Positions 42,852 to 54,266 of a stretch of 64,000 bases of DNA are shown one piece after another. Source of the stretch: Buxus sempervirens (taxonomy: Eukaryota; Streptophyta; Magnoliopsida; Buxales; Buxaceae); NCBI GenBank assembly GCA_947561395.2, contig OX387184.1:31734766-31798765 (forward strand), read 5' to 3'. A program made the position numbers and the translations under genes. Within the stretch, counting starts at the first letter, position 1, and the number at the start of each line of letters is the position of its first letter. The notes under the pieces were generated by a model. The model saw only the letters and a program-made list of their open reading frames with translations. It ran no database searches and had not been told where the DNA came from.

Positions 42852-45218
42852 TGTAACGCCCCGAACCTGGGTCAGTGCAAACCGGCACCTGACCCGAACC
42901 CGGTTCACTACTGTAACAACCCGAATTCAATTCAACAACCAAATCCGAGGTGTTACTGGCCCATATCAAATACATCATCAATAATATACCAGACAATAGA
43001 ATTAAATAATCCATTCACTTTATTATACTATCAGAGTGCGGAACAAGTATGTGCGAAAGTGTAGTCTAAAATCCTCAATAACCAATATAGTTAATCATCA
43101 ACATTAATATCAAAGTTTGGTAAAATAAAAGGTCACTATCTCACTCATCTCTCTAATACATCAAACCAAATGAATAATAGTCTAATCAAAGAAACTAAGT
43201 CTATATTAATCCTCCACCTCAAACAATATCCGGGTAAAAGTAATCCTCCGGTGAATACTCAGCTACCTCTCCCTGGAAATCACTATGATCCCCCTCTCGC
43301 GTATCAGCTGAAAAATGAAATAAAAGTAGTGTGACATACGAATATCCCAGTAAATAACACATGCATGATTAAACAGTTAATATAAGTAAAATAACGGTTC
43401 ATGCACGATTAAGCAATATCAACTAATCAGGCTCGTATAATCATTCGTATCATTCATGAATACAAAATAGTATAATAAACAGTTCTAAAGATGAATTTCA
43501 TCAAGTTCTATTATAGGAATCCAATATCAGAATCAATAACATAATTCATACTTTGCTAGGATGCACTAAACAGTCACATCCGGCCAATATCTCAATCATA
43601 TGCCTCCAGCATGTATACAATAATAATAACAAGTGTTTGTGATTTCAGTGTCATTGTAGGACTCACAAAGATAGATAAACCTTTTGAGATGATTCTCGAC
43701 CAATCGCTATACCACCGTGCGGCTTAGGAGCAATGCTACTAATGATATTCAAGTCCCATGCAGCGCAGCTTAGACAAGAGCCATAGTCACTAACTTATTG
43801 CACACGTACCCATCAGAGTTGGCATATACCAACAGCATGCAGCACCAGAATCAATACATGGAGATGGTCGCTTATTCACATGTACAGGGAATCACCAGCG
43901 GCTCACCGGGGTGTTCCTCCAGACATAGGACCTTCCCAGAAAAACTAACTTGCAAAGGAAGCGCGTCGCACAAGGGAGAAACTCAACCCAAATGACATAT
44001 CCCTCAGCTATCTAGCAACAACTATGGATCCATAACCAGCTATGCCCACTAGACTCCAAAATTTCCTAAAATATAATATTTCTATAAGGGTTGGTGCTTA
44101 GCGGCATATAAAGGTTAAATCTGTCAATTACTTCAATATTCGGGTCATCTGAGTTCTGAATTCTCTTTATGTAATTTTCTGGTTTATAGTGTAATTTAAA
44201 AGATGTTCTAGTAATTAAATAATAGTTAGGTTTTCCAAAAAACTAGATTTCTCAATTACTTTCAAAGTTTGGCAACTAATGTCCTAAATATTTTCCTAAT
44301 TTATTTTTTTGTAAAACAGGAAATTAGATAATTTATTTTGGTCTTAAAACATCTTAATTAATCATTAAAATTGTCTAAAAATAGTTTGGAATTGAATCAG
44401 GTTCGAAATTACGAAAATCTGCAAATTTTGCACAGAGCGCCTAGGATCGCTCAGGATCACCTCGGCGGTCTGTGGTTGGCGGTAGTGCAAAATAGGTCGC
44501 CGACGATAAGTCTTCCAGCGGTCTTCGGCGGTCTAAAATTTATAAGTAGCGCCGAGGATCGCCAAGCACAGTCGAGGTCGGCGGTCCCCCAAAAACGAAT
44601 AGAAACAGTTTCAAAACGTGATTTTTCTCGTCCAATATCATTCTAACATACTTATAACATTGTTATCAAACTAAATACATCAATATATCTCATAAAAACA
44701 TGCTTTTGCGATTAAACGAACGTAAACATAAATCAATAGAACAAAACCGTGTCACCTACCTTCCACGATTGTTTCTCCTTTTCTCTCTAAACAATGATTC
44801 TCACAGGTGCGAGGTACTCCCTAGGTGATGAAAACGCAAGCCAACACCCTTCCTTCTTTCTTTTCTTCTCTTCCTCCTCAGTCAGTCGCTCACGGTTTAG
44901 TTTGTCACTTGCGGCTGAAGTATACGAATGAAAATACAATCATATGTGTTTAGGTTATTAAACTAATATATATACTCCTTGATCCCATGTATCTCACATA
45001 CAAAAGACTCCATACACACACCCAATTATAGCTCTTAAAATTAAAGTGTTAATCATACCTTGATATCTCATGATCGGACGGTCGGATCTACGTCCAACTC
45101 TGGATCTCCACTAATTATATCATCACCTACATTAATAAAATATTTCCATCAATTATAATTCTCTAGGATATTATCTATTAATTAATTATATTATTTAAGG
45201 AAAATTCGGGGTTTTGCA
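42852..45218 (-). repeat. E4 3' LTR
   Basis: 2,367 bp from TGTAACGCCCCGAACC to GGGGTTTTGCA. Collinear with E1, and at 44,010 it shows the site uninterrupted where E2 entered E1. GC-rich island at about 44,430-44,595. Confidence 0.9.
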
Positions 45219-45230
45219 TCCTCCTCTCCT
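45219..45230 (-). promoter_or_regulatory. E4 polypurine tract
   Basis: Minus strand AGGAGAGGAGGA next to the LTR. Confidence 0.8.
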
Positions 45231-45375
45231 AAAAGAAAAATTTCGTCCTCGAAATTTACCTTGTGATTCTGGAAATAGGTTAGGATACTTTCTCTGCATT
45301 TCTGATTCCAATTCCCAAGTAGCTTCCTCAGTTGTGTGATTTTGCCAAAGTACTTTTACAAGTGGAATTACTTTA
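45231..45375 (-). pseudogene. E4 pol C-terminal tail (chromodomain-like)
   Basis: On the minus strand it reads [23 protein letters not shown]...YPNLF, the chromodomain-like end of a Tekay-type polyprotein. No stop is seen in this frame before the PPT. It would read a few codons into the LTR. E5 separates it from the rest of integrase. Confidence 0.8.
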
Positions 45376-48300
45376 TGTAACGCCCTGAACCCGGGTCAGT
45401 GCAAACCGGCAACCAACCCGAACTCGGTTCGCTACTGTAAAAACCCAAGTCCGGTTCAACAACCAAACTCGAGGTGTTACCATGAAGCTGGGGTCAGATA
45501 CCAACAAAGATTCACAATAATTTTAAAACTTTAACGAATTATATCAGAGTTTTGGTGGCCAATAAAAACAATTCTTTAATCAATATATTCAATTCAGTTT
45601 ACAATAAAGTTTATCTAATCAACATGTGTCATTAATACCAATTATAATTCTACCCATCAAATTAAAACCCCATCTTCGCGATCTCTCCAAGCAACCTAAA
45701 AAATAGGGGAAAACGGAGTGAGATTTACATCTCAGCAAGTAGCAGGTGCATGCAATTAGAAATAGTCCAATGTAAGCAAATAGTCATGAGGTATTCGATT
45801 AATCAACGATAAGACGAGAAATCCAAGTTATTCATGGCAATTCCAAATAAAGCGATAAAACAGATGATCATGTACAAATACCAGTAACTTCATGTTAACG
45901 GGGTAAAACCGATAGAAGCGATAAAACACGTGCCATTGTAGGATTCACAAAGATGATAAGTATTTGAGATGACACTCAACTAACTCCTATACCACCGTGC
46001 GGCTTAGGGTAGTGCTACTTAATGATACTCAAGCCCCATGTAGCGCAGCTATAAACAAGAGTCGTAGTCACCAACTTATTCGCACGAACTCAACAGAGTT
46101 GGCATGTACCACCAGCATGCAGCACTAGAATCCATACATGGAGATGGTCGCTTATCCACATGTACAGGGAATTACTAGTGGCGCACCGGGGTGTCCCTCC
46201 AGACATAGGACCTTCCCAGAGCAAACTAACTTGCAAGGGAAGTGCGCTCGCATATAGGAGTAATTCAACCCAAACTAAATACCACTAAGCTAATCAGCCA
46301 AAACTATGGATCCATATACAGCTAAGCCCATTGACACAAAACACGATAAAACCACATACGGGAGGACATGCTAATGTAGGAGGCATACATACTTTTACCC
46401 GTAAAGGATTACACATCTCTACACAGAGGATTACCCATCTCTGTCGTAAAAGTTAGTATCAACTCAACCACAGAAGCCATATCACTCAACCGTAAAAGTA
46501 AAGTGAACAACATCATACTACATACCAAACCATACCTAAGTATTCCATTCCATATGAAAATCATGATTCAATCATTACAAATCCAATTATAGGCTTTTTC
46601 AGGATAACATATGCAATTCTTCCAATTATATTCAAAATAAAACTCATGTTTCATAAGTTCGATAAAACTCAGAATTTATACAATTACAGTAGCCAATATT
46701 CCTATTAAAAGCTCAAAATAAAGCAATTCCAATCTTACTTAGAGTTTTCCTTATTAATCCCTTTTAATATAATCCAATTTCCTATCTTAACACCTAGGCT
46801 AGTTTCTATTTAAATTTTCTGTATTTTATTTCCCCAGCATGTTCTACAGACCTAAAATAAAGTTTATAAGATGTTTATAAGCTATATGTACCAGTAGTAT
46901 TATTTCTAGCAATATCCATATCCTTTGACCCTTTTATAGACAAACCTTTCATTGAAACCTTCAATTTATTGGTTAATCTTTCCAATTTAATTTTATAATT
47001 TTTATACCTTAATTAGGTCCTTATAAAGATGCTAACATGCTTAACTAATCAGAAAATTTATTGGATAATTATTCAAATAACAAAATCCCCAAAATCTGCA
47101 AATTTTACATAGAGCGCCGACCTCTACAGGGCTAGGCGATCCTGGGCGATCCTAGGCGCTCGTGCAAAATTAAACAGAATTTTCCAGATTTTTAAAGTTT
47201 GGATTTTTAGGCCTTTGCTATATGTTTTCTTGGTCCAAATTAATCTACAAACTTTCTGAAACATACCTAGAGCCTTCTAGAGTAATTCTTATAAATTAAA
47301 TACCCTCCTACATTTATTTACATAATCAATCTAAGCTTTCTTCTTTAATTTTGACAAATCTATCAAGAACACCAATCATTAAACTATAAGCACTTTGATT
47401 CCATGTAAATACAGTTCTGACTAATCCATTCAAACCGTATGAAATCACAGAAAGCAAAATCATGCAATTCCTCACGTTTTCCAAGGTTACTACTTGCCTT
47501 ATACGTTAAAATCCTTCTTCCATTGAAGCTCCTAATTTTGGACCTTACTTTTGCTCCCAAACGCACCAAGCTAGAGTCTCCCAATTCAAATCTCCACCGT
47601 ACACAATGTAGTTCTATCAGTGATGAACAAAAACCCCAAATTTGACGGCAATCCACCGTACGGATTTTCCCTGATCAGGTTCTGATGATGGCTAGTCAGA
47701 CATCTCCATTAGCAACCTCCTTCCTTTCTCTCCCTCTTTTCTCTCAATACTAAACCCACGAAAATTCTCTCTTGCCTAACCTTAATCTCCTATTTATATT
47801 AGGCTTTAGAAGTCCTCAATCAACCCTAATAGGCTACTTTAATTTGGGCTAACCCAACCATGGTCTAATTAAAGTCCAACCCATTCTAATTAATTCCTAC
47901 TTTTTCTCCACCTTTTATTTTTCTAATTAAACACTAATAATTTAATCTCTTATCATCTAAAATCCTATTTACAACCTATTTTCGTGCATAATATTTAATT
48001 AAACTTTAATATCATCTTAAACCTTATTTTCTCCAAATTAAGACGTGAAATCTCCTAATTACCCTTTTTCCCACTTTTAGGCTTTTATTAATTCCTTTTA
48101 ATTTCTAAATTGTCAAAATAAATTATTTCCTTCTATTTTCAAATTCTAGTTATTATTTAATGATCTATTTATTAATTACCCTTTTTGAAAATTACCAAAA
48201 TACCCTTTTGACTCTTTTAAGCTAATTTCATTAAAATTCTTTCTTTATTTTCAACTTGTGACTTATTCGAATTAATTATCTTCTACATCTTCACTTTTTA

Positions 48301-48377
48301 TTTTAACCAGGACTCAACTCCCATTTTCTTTTATTTATTATTTATTTATTTATTAGGTGAAAATTCGGAGTTTTACA
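45376..48377 (-). mobile_element. E5: Tekay-like solo LTR
   Basis: 3,002 bp from TGTAACGCCCTGAACCC to TCGGAGTTTTACA with TSD CTTTA (45,371-45,375 and 48,378-48,382). It interrupts the E4 pol frame, which resumes with the expected residues. No internal region. GC island closed by GAGCGCC/GGCGCTC (47,112-47,118 with 47,155-47,161). Confidence 0.9.
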
Positions 48378-50128
48378 CTTTAGTACGAAGAACCTGCTCC
48401 TTCCTGTTCAAAATCTCAACTGGATGTTACTCATAAGTCAAGTCCCCTCGCACTACTATCGGCTCATGCTGAATGATATGAGTAGGGTCATGCACGTACT
48501 TCCTCAACATAGAAACATGGAATATGTCATGAACTCCTTCTAGCTGTGTAGGCAAAGCCAATCTGTATGCTACTGGTCCCACTGTACCCTTAATCTCAAA
48601 TGGACCTATATATCTTGGAGCCAACTTGCCTTTCTTTCCAAATCTCTTAATCCCACGAGATGGTGATATCTTCAGAAATACAAAATTACCAACCTCGAAA
48701 TGCAAATCTCTCCTTCGGGTATCTGCATAGCTCTTCTGACGACTCTGGGCTGTAAGCATATTCTGCCTAATCTGATTTACCTTCTCAATGCTATCCTGTA
48801 CAATCTACGGCCCAATAAGTTGTCTTTCTCCAACTTCCACCCAGCACACTAGGGATTTACACGGTCTGCCATAAAGTGCCTTAAATGGTGCCATCTAAAT
48901 ACTTGCTAATAGCTATTATTATAGGCAAACTCCACCAATGGTACGTGCTGATTCCAACTGCCTCCCTAACCCATAACACAACATCTTAGCATGTCTTCCA
49001 ACGTCTGAATGGTACGCTCAGATTGTCCATCTGTCTGGGGATGATAGCTGGTGCTGAAATTAAGCTTAGTGCCTAAGGCTGCCTGAAATGCAAGCCAAAA
49101 GCGTGCCATGAATCGTGCATCTCTGTCAGAAACTATGGAAACTGGCACTCCATGAAGTCTCCCTATCTCCTTGACATATAGCTCAGCTAAAGACTTCAAC
49201 TGCTGTGTAGTGCTAATAGGCAAGAAATGCGCTGACTTAGTCAGTCTATCCACAACAACCCAATTAGCATCTTCCTTCTTGACTGTCAATGGTAACCCAG
49301 ATACAAAATCCATGGTCACATGTTCCCACTTCTACTTTGGAATAGGAAGTGACTGAAGTAAACCAGGTGGTTTCCGATGTTCAGCCTTCACTTGCTGGCA
49401 TGTCAAGCACTTAGCCACATACTCTGCAATCTCTCTCTTCATTCCTGACCACCAATAGATTTCTTTCAAGTTTTTGTATATCTTTGTACTTCCTGGGTGA
49501 ACTGCATACCTCGATCTATGACCTTCTGTCAATATCTTCTCCTTAATCTCCTCATCAGCTGGAACACAAATACGGCCTCTATATCTCAATAGCCCATCTC
49601 TATCTGAAAAGTCTGCAGCTGCCTCAGATCCTCTACTCATCATCTCCCTAGTCTGAATCAATTGTGGGTCAGTCAACTGTCTCTCCCAAATCAACTAAAC
49701 CAAATATGGCTCAATCTGAACACGAGCAACTCTGATCACTCCATCCTGTGGCATGCTAAACTCTCCCTGCCAATCTCTGACTGAATCAACCAATCTACAC
49801 TAGCTCATTATAAAATCTGCTAAAGTGGCTACCTGATTCTCAACTGCACTTTTTCTGCTCAAAGCATCAGCCATTACATTTGCTTTACCAGGGTGGTATT
49901 GCAAAGTGAACTTGAAATCCTTTAGCAGATCCATCCACCTTCGCTGCCTCATATTCAAGTCTCTCTGTGAAAACAGATTTCTCAAACTCTTATGATCAGA
50001 AAAGATCTCAAACTCTACCCCATAAAGATAATGCCTCCACAGCTTCAGTGCGAAGACTATGGCTGCTAACTCTAGATCGTGAGTAGGGTAGTTCTTCTCG
50101 TGCGGTCTCAACAATCTCGAAGCATACA
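48378..50128 (-). pseudogene. E4 pol middle: RNase H end and integrase, degraded
   Basis: Fragments in several frames. 50,129-49,800 carries the RNase H part ([26 protein letters not shown]). 49,694-49,332 carries the HHCC region (HRSRYAVHPGSTK...CLTCQQ). 49,319-48,966 carries the integrase core ([25 protein letters not shown]). 48,759-48,427 carries the GPFEI...[13 protein letters not shown] region, ending at a stop in LTYE. Similar throughout to E2 integrase. The upstream end is cut by E6. Confidence 0.88.
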
Positions 50129-50544
50129 TGTAGATACCCCAAATTGCACTAAAAATGAGAAAATAATTGAAAATATTAATTGGGATTTGAAACAGGTCAA
50201 AAAAGTGTAAAATCTGGCCAAATTGGTCATGACCGTATTTTGTCTACGGACTGGTCATACCTGCAGTTGATATACGGTCACGGCGTGCCCGTATTAATAA
50301 TACGGGCAAGGCGCGACCGTAATATATATACGGGCACGGGGGTCTTTGTGCGAATTTTACCTTTTTGATTTTTGAGCCTTATCTGCACCCAAATATCTCT
50401 CTTGGATAAGCGAATTTTCTTATTTATCTGTTCGAATTATCTCATTTATCCTTGTGGATAAAGGATTGGCATGATCTTGTGTTTAACTCAAACTGAAACT
50501 CTATCTTGCCAAAACCTTGGACCAACCATGCCCCTGGGTTTGCC

Positions 50545-50552
50545 TATAAATA
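50545..50552 (+). promoter_or_regulatory. E6 TATA box
   Basis: TATAAATA followed by AGAGG, in the middle of the LTR and about 100 bp before a consensus splice donor. The 3' LTR has the same. Confidence 0.75.
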
Positions 50553-50646
50553 GAGGCTTTCTCCTCTAGCTTAGGGCCACGAAATTTTGAAGAATCAAAA
50601 GCTCCAAGAGAAGGAAAAGAACCCCTGCTGCTCTGCCTGCTCAATC

Positions 50647-50655
50647 CAGGTAAGT
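50647..50655 (+). promoter_or_regulatory. Putative leader splice donor in E6 LTR
   Basis: CAG|GTAAGT, a consensus 5' splice site about 100 bp after the TATA box. The partner acceptor is proposed at 54,208-54,212. Confidence 0.55.
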
Positions 50656-51946
50656 CCCCTATCCCTTTTTATTTTCTGTCTTCAATTCTAGATGTAATAG
50701 GATCATCTCTATTGCTGTAGAATAAGGCCATATCTGTTTTTGTATTCCTAAACTTGTCTCTAAGTACCTCAAGGGTCTCTCTAGCCGTAAAACGTGAAGA
50801 GAGAACTAGGGGAAAGGGGAACAGGTGGATCCCTAGAATAGAACCCCATATCTGTTTTTCTCTTTTTCATAGAATAAAGCCTCTGATTGTGTTTGTGTAA
50901 CCAAACCTATCTACAAGTACCTCAAGAGTCTCTCTAGCCGTAAAACGTGAAGAGAGAACTAGGGGAAAAGAGAACAGGTGGATCCGTAGGGTAGACCCCA
51001 TGTGCTCTAATTTGTGAGATGTGGCTATTTTAAATATCCTGATCATGTTTTAATGCTTTTTATGATATATCTGAATGAATTACATGAATCTATGATGTTT
51101 ATAGCATGAGATCCCCTATTTTTGCCAAAATTTGGATTTTTGCCACTTTTGCACCTATAGCACTGTTTTCGTGATTTTTGTGATTTTAGGCTAAGATCTT
51201 GGATTTATCATGATCAATATGATAGATCTAAATCCAGAAGCCTAAAAGTAAATTCTAGGGTTTCATGAGATGATTTTTAAATTGTTTTTCATTATTGAGA
51301 TAAGACCCTACGGTCTTAGTTCTCCCCTTTTGGTGTTTTTCACCAATAAAGGTATTTTTGGTTTTTATTTTCTGATTTAACGTGAAATTTGGGCTTTATC
51401 TATATCCTGGACTGTTCAAGTTCAATTTTGAAATATTTTATAAAAATCATATTTTTCTAGATTTCTAGAATTTTGACTTGAAACCAGATTTTTGGGATTT
51501 TTCACTTTAAATTGATTTTATTTGATTTTATCTCAATTTTATTTTGATCATGAAACCCTAGGAATGGTATGATCATGTTTGATAGTTCTGGATCAATCAG
51601 ACTATTCATATGAAAAAACCATATATTTTTGCTTTTTTTTGTGATTTTTTCATGATTTTTATAGCAAGCTTTTTCCTTAATTTTAACATGAACCAATACC
51701 TGGCAACCACCTTGTGTGGATGAATAGGGGTGCCTAACACCTTCCCCTGTTCATTACCTAATCCCCTTACCCATCTCTGGTTGTTTTTTTAGGAGGGATA
51801 TTTTGCCCTAAAATTGCCTTTTGTGCTTATTTAATATTTTGGTGTCCATTCACACCTAAATTGAATGGTGGCGACTCTTTGCTTTGTTTAATCCCGTGTG
51901 ATGATTGAGGAAATCATTAGATTGATTTTTTCCCATGTCTCACAAC

Positions 51947-51964
51947 TGGCGACTCTGCTGGGGA
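51947..51964 (+). promoter_or_regulatory. E6 primer binding site, tRNA-Arg type
   Basis: TGGCGACTCTGCTGGGGA, two bases after the LTR. Exact complement of the E3 plus-strand PBS. Confidence 0.9.
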
Positions 51965-53182
51965 CTTGTGGATTTGAGCCTTTTGGTGTTTCAGTTCATG
52001 ATTTTGATATTTTTGGATTTGCTTGCTATTTTGTGTTCTTAAGCATGATGGGTATGTTTTAAATCTGAATTATTGCTTAAGAATTCATGGGGGTAGAAAC
52101 ATGCTTAATTTTGATTTATAGGATTGTTTCTACAAACATGCGTAGGGGAGGTCCGTTTTGCTGAACCATGCTTATTTTTTGCTATATTTTTATGATAGCA
52201 TGTTTTAATTTTCAACATGATCTCCATGATAATTTTGGGTGTATAACATGATCATATGTTTGCATGATTAGATATTTTTTATGAGCATGTTTTAGGTGCT
52301 ATAGGATTGCTTTATTTACTTGTTTATTTTAAATATGCTTTCCTATTATGCCTTGGTTTGTTTATGCATGGCTGCGAAAAGAGTGGCAAGGGTTTGGGAC
52401 GTTGTGAATGCACCCTATTTTTACAATGCACTGTGCACCTTTTGTTTTTACACAGCCTACCCTTAACCTATAGGAAGTTAAACCCGACTGTGTGTAGCTT
52501 GGCGCAACGAGGTTGATACTTCGGAAAGCGAAAGTGAAAACATTCACCTTAGAACTTTGAGCTAATGATGTGATGATAACGTGGATCTGGGATTCTGGTC
52601 ATCACTAGGCTTGAGTGCTAAGTTGCCATTAAGCCAAAACCCAAAACCCCTACGCTTGAAGGTGGAGTTACACGTTTTTGGCTAAATTACACAATTACGG
52701 GGGAATATGGGGTTGTATGATTGAGGGAAGGCCGTGTGCATGGCTTACAAACCAGGGCATAATGCGGATGCTATATTCAAGGTAAACAAGGTAACAAGGT
52801 AATCCTATTGTTTTACATTATTTTCATGTCATAGGGGTGTCATGGTGCCCATTGGTTCGGGATAAAATTGGTCCCAAAATATGCATATTTTCTAAAATTG
52901 GTGCAGCCCATAGGAAGAGTCTCTCACTCTATTTAGAATCAATCCTATCCAATGTTCATGTAAGAGTCAACAAAAGGGTGCCAAATTCTTGAGTATGGTG
53001 TCAAGTTGGAGGGTACATGTGCCCTCCCAAGCATGTGTTTTTACAAATAGGCCAAGGTCCACTTTGGGACAGTTTAGAAGCTCTGCACTGGGTGAACCGT
53101 ATGTTTGGATGAGCAATTAAAGTGATCAAACCACTAAAAACTGGAAAAATATAACAGGGTTCCGTAAAACCGCATTTAGTAC

Positions 53183-53286
53183 ACGGGCTGGGCTTGCCCG
53201 TATTTGTTATATGGGCTAGGCTCGCCCGTGTTTTCCATACGGTCACGGCTTGCTCGTAATTTGAATACGGGCAGGGCTGGACCGTA
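53183..53286. repeat. ACGGGC/GCCCGT hairpin cluster, E6 leader
   Basis: ACGGGC/GCCCGT (53,183-53,188 with 53,196-53,201), GGGC/GCCC (53,213-53,230) and TACGGTC/GACCGTA (53,238-53,244 with 53,280-53,286). The words match those of the LTR island at 50,231-50,333. Confidence 0.75.
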
Positions 53287-53462
53287 CTGTGTATACGGTT
53301 TTCTCGGAATATTCAACTTTAATCAGTTTTTTTCCACTAAAATCTTCCTTTAACTTTTAAATAATGATAAAGGGAAACAAGTTTGAATAAAAGGCTTAAA
53401 AAAAAAAACAAACAAACAAAATAATTAAAAGAAAGAAAATGTGAGAGAAAAGTTCCTTGGGC

Positions 53463-54078
53463 TTCTGAAAGCCTTTGAATTTCAGACTTTTTCAAAACTC
53501 TTGGGCTTCTGAAAGCCTTTGAATTTCAGATTTTTCAAAAAAAATCCTGGGCTTCTGAAAGCCTTTGAATTTCAGATATTTCAAAAAATTCCTCGGGCCT
53601 CTGAAAGCCTTTGAATTTCAGACTTTTTCTCAAAAAAACTTTTGGGCCGTCTAAAAGCCTCTGAATTTTAGACAAACCTTTTCTTTGGGCCGTCTAAAAG
53701 CCTCTGAATTTTAGACAAATCATTCCTTTGGGCCGTCTAAAGGCCTCTGAATTTTAGACAAATCATTTCTTTGGGCCGTCTAAAAGCCTCTGAATTTTAG
53801 ACAAATCATTTCTTTGGGCCGTCTATAAGCCTCTGAATTATAGACACATATCCTTTGGGCATCTGAAAGCCTTTGAATTTCAGACTTTTTTCAAAAATAT
53901 CCCTGGGCCTCTGAAAGCCTTTGAATTTCAGACTTTTTTCCAAAAATATCCCTGGGCCTCTGAAAGCCTTTGAATTTCGGACCTTTTCCAAAAATACCCC
54001 TGGGCCTCTGAAAGCCTTTGAATTTCAGATCATTTTCTCTTTTTGTGGGACCTGTTGGAAGCCCTAGAATATTCCAAC
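53463..54078. repeat. Tandem array of 14 stem-loops with changing stems
   Basis: Period is about 42-50 bp. Units 1-4 and 10-13 have TCTGAAA/TTTCAGA. Units 5-8 have GTCTAAAA/TTTTAGAC (unit 7 one pair shorter). Unit 9 (about 53,821-53,845) has GTCTATAA/TTATAGAC. Unit 14 (about 54,054-54,078) has GTTGGAA/TTCCAAC. The loop (GCCTTTGAA or GCCTCTGAA) and the leading TGGGCC are nearly constant. Unit 12 has a G-U pair. Confidence 0.88.
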
Positions 54079-54207
54079 AATTCAATTCAAAAAAAAAAGA
54101 AGAGAAGCAAATAAAGAAAAAATCCAAACTCGTGTTCACCCAGCTTGCACATAGGCAGTCCTAGGCATGTGAATGAGATTAATTGGGCACTGATATTTTT
54201 TCCTTTA

Positions 54208-54212
54208 TTCAG
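54208..54212 (+). promoter_or_regulatory. Putative splice acceptor before E6 gag
   Basis: TTTTTTCCTTTATTCAG then GTACCAAG, a pyrimidine-rich tract ending in CAG, 54 bases before the likely gag ATG. The E3 gag has a similar CAG|GTATCC. Confidence 0.55.
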
Positions 54213-54266
54213 GTACCAAGTACACTTGCAACCATCACTCCTGTAACCAAATCAAGAGCTCGCGCC

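Larger units (their letters stand above)
50129..51944 (+). repeat. E6 5' LTR
   Basis: 1,816 bp. Hairpins GACCGTAT/ATACGGTC (50,231-50,238 with 50,272-50,279), GCCCGTATT/AATACGGGC (50,287-50,295 with 50,299-50,307) and CCGTA/TACGG (50,317-50,333). TATAAATA begins at 50,545. A ~125-bp unit with CTCTAGCCGTAAAACGTGAAG is duplicated (50,772 and 50,931). PBS-like TGGCGACTCT in U5 (51,869-51,878). Confidence 0.92.
51965..54212 (+). other. E6 5' leader
   Basis: 2.2 kb non-coding region between PBS and gag. It holds a hairpin cluster (53,183-53,286) and the 14-unit stem-loop array (53,463-54,078). It would lie inside the proposed intron and so be present only in unspliced RNA. Confidence 0.7.

Noticed and set aside
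50129..51944. Segmental duplication with 59,223-61,037
   Set aside because: PBS after the first copy and PPT before the second show they are LTRs of one element.
53463..54078. CRISPR-like look of regularly spaced palindromic repeats
   Set aside because: The DNA is plant nuclear, inside an LTR element. Spacers are short, AT-rich and similar to each other, and no cas genes exist.
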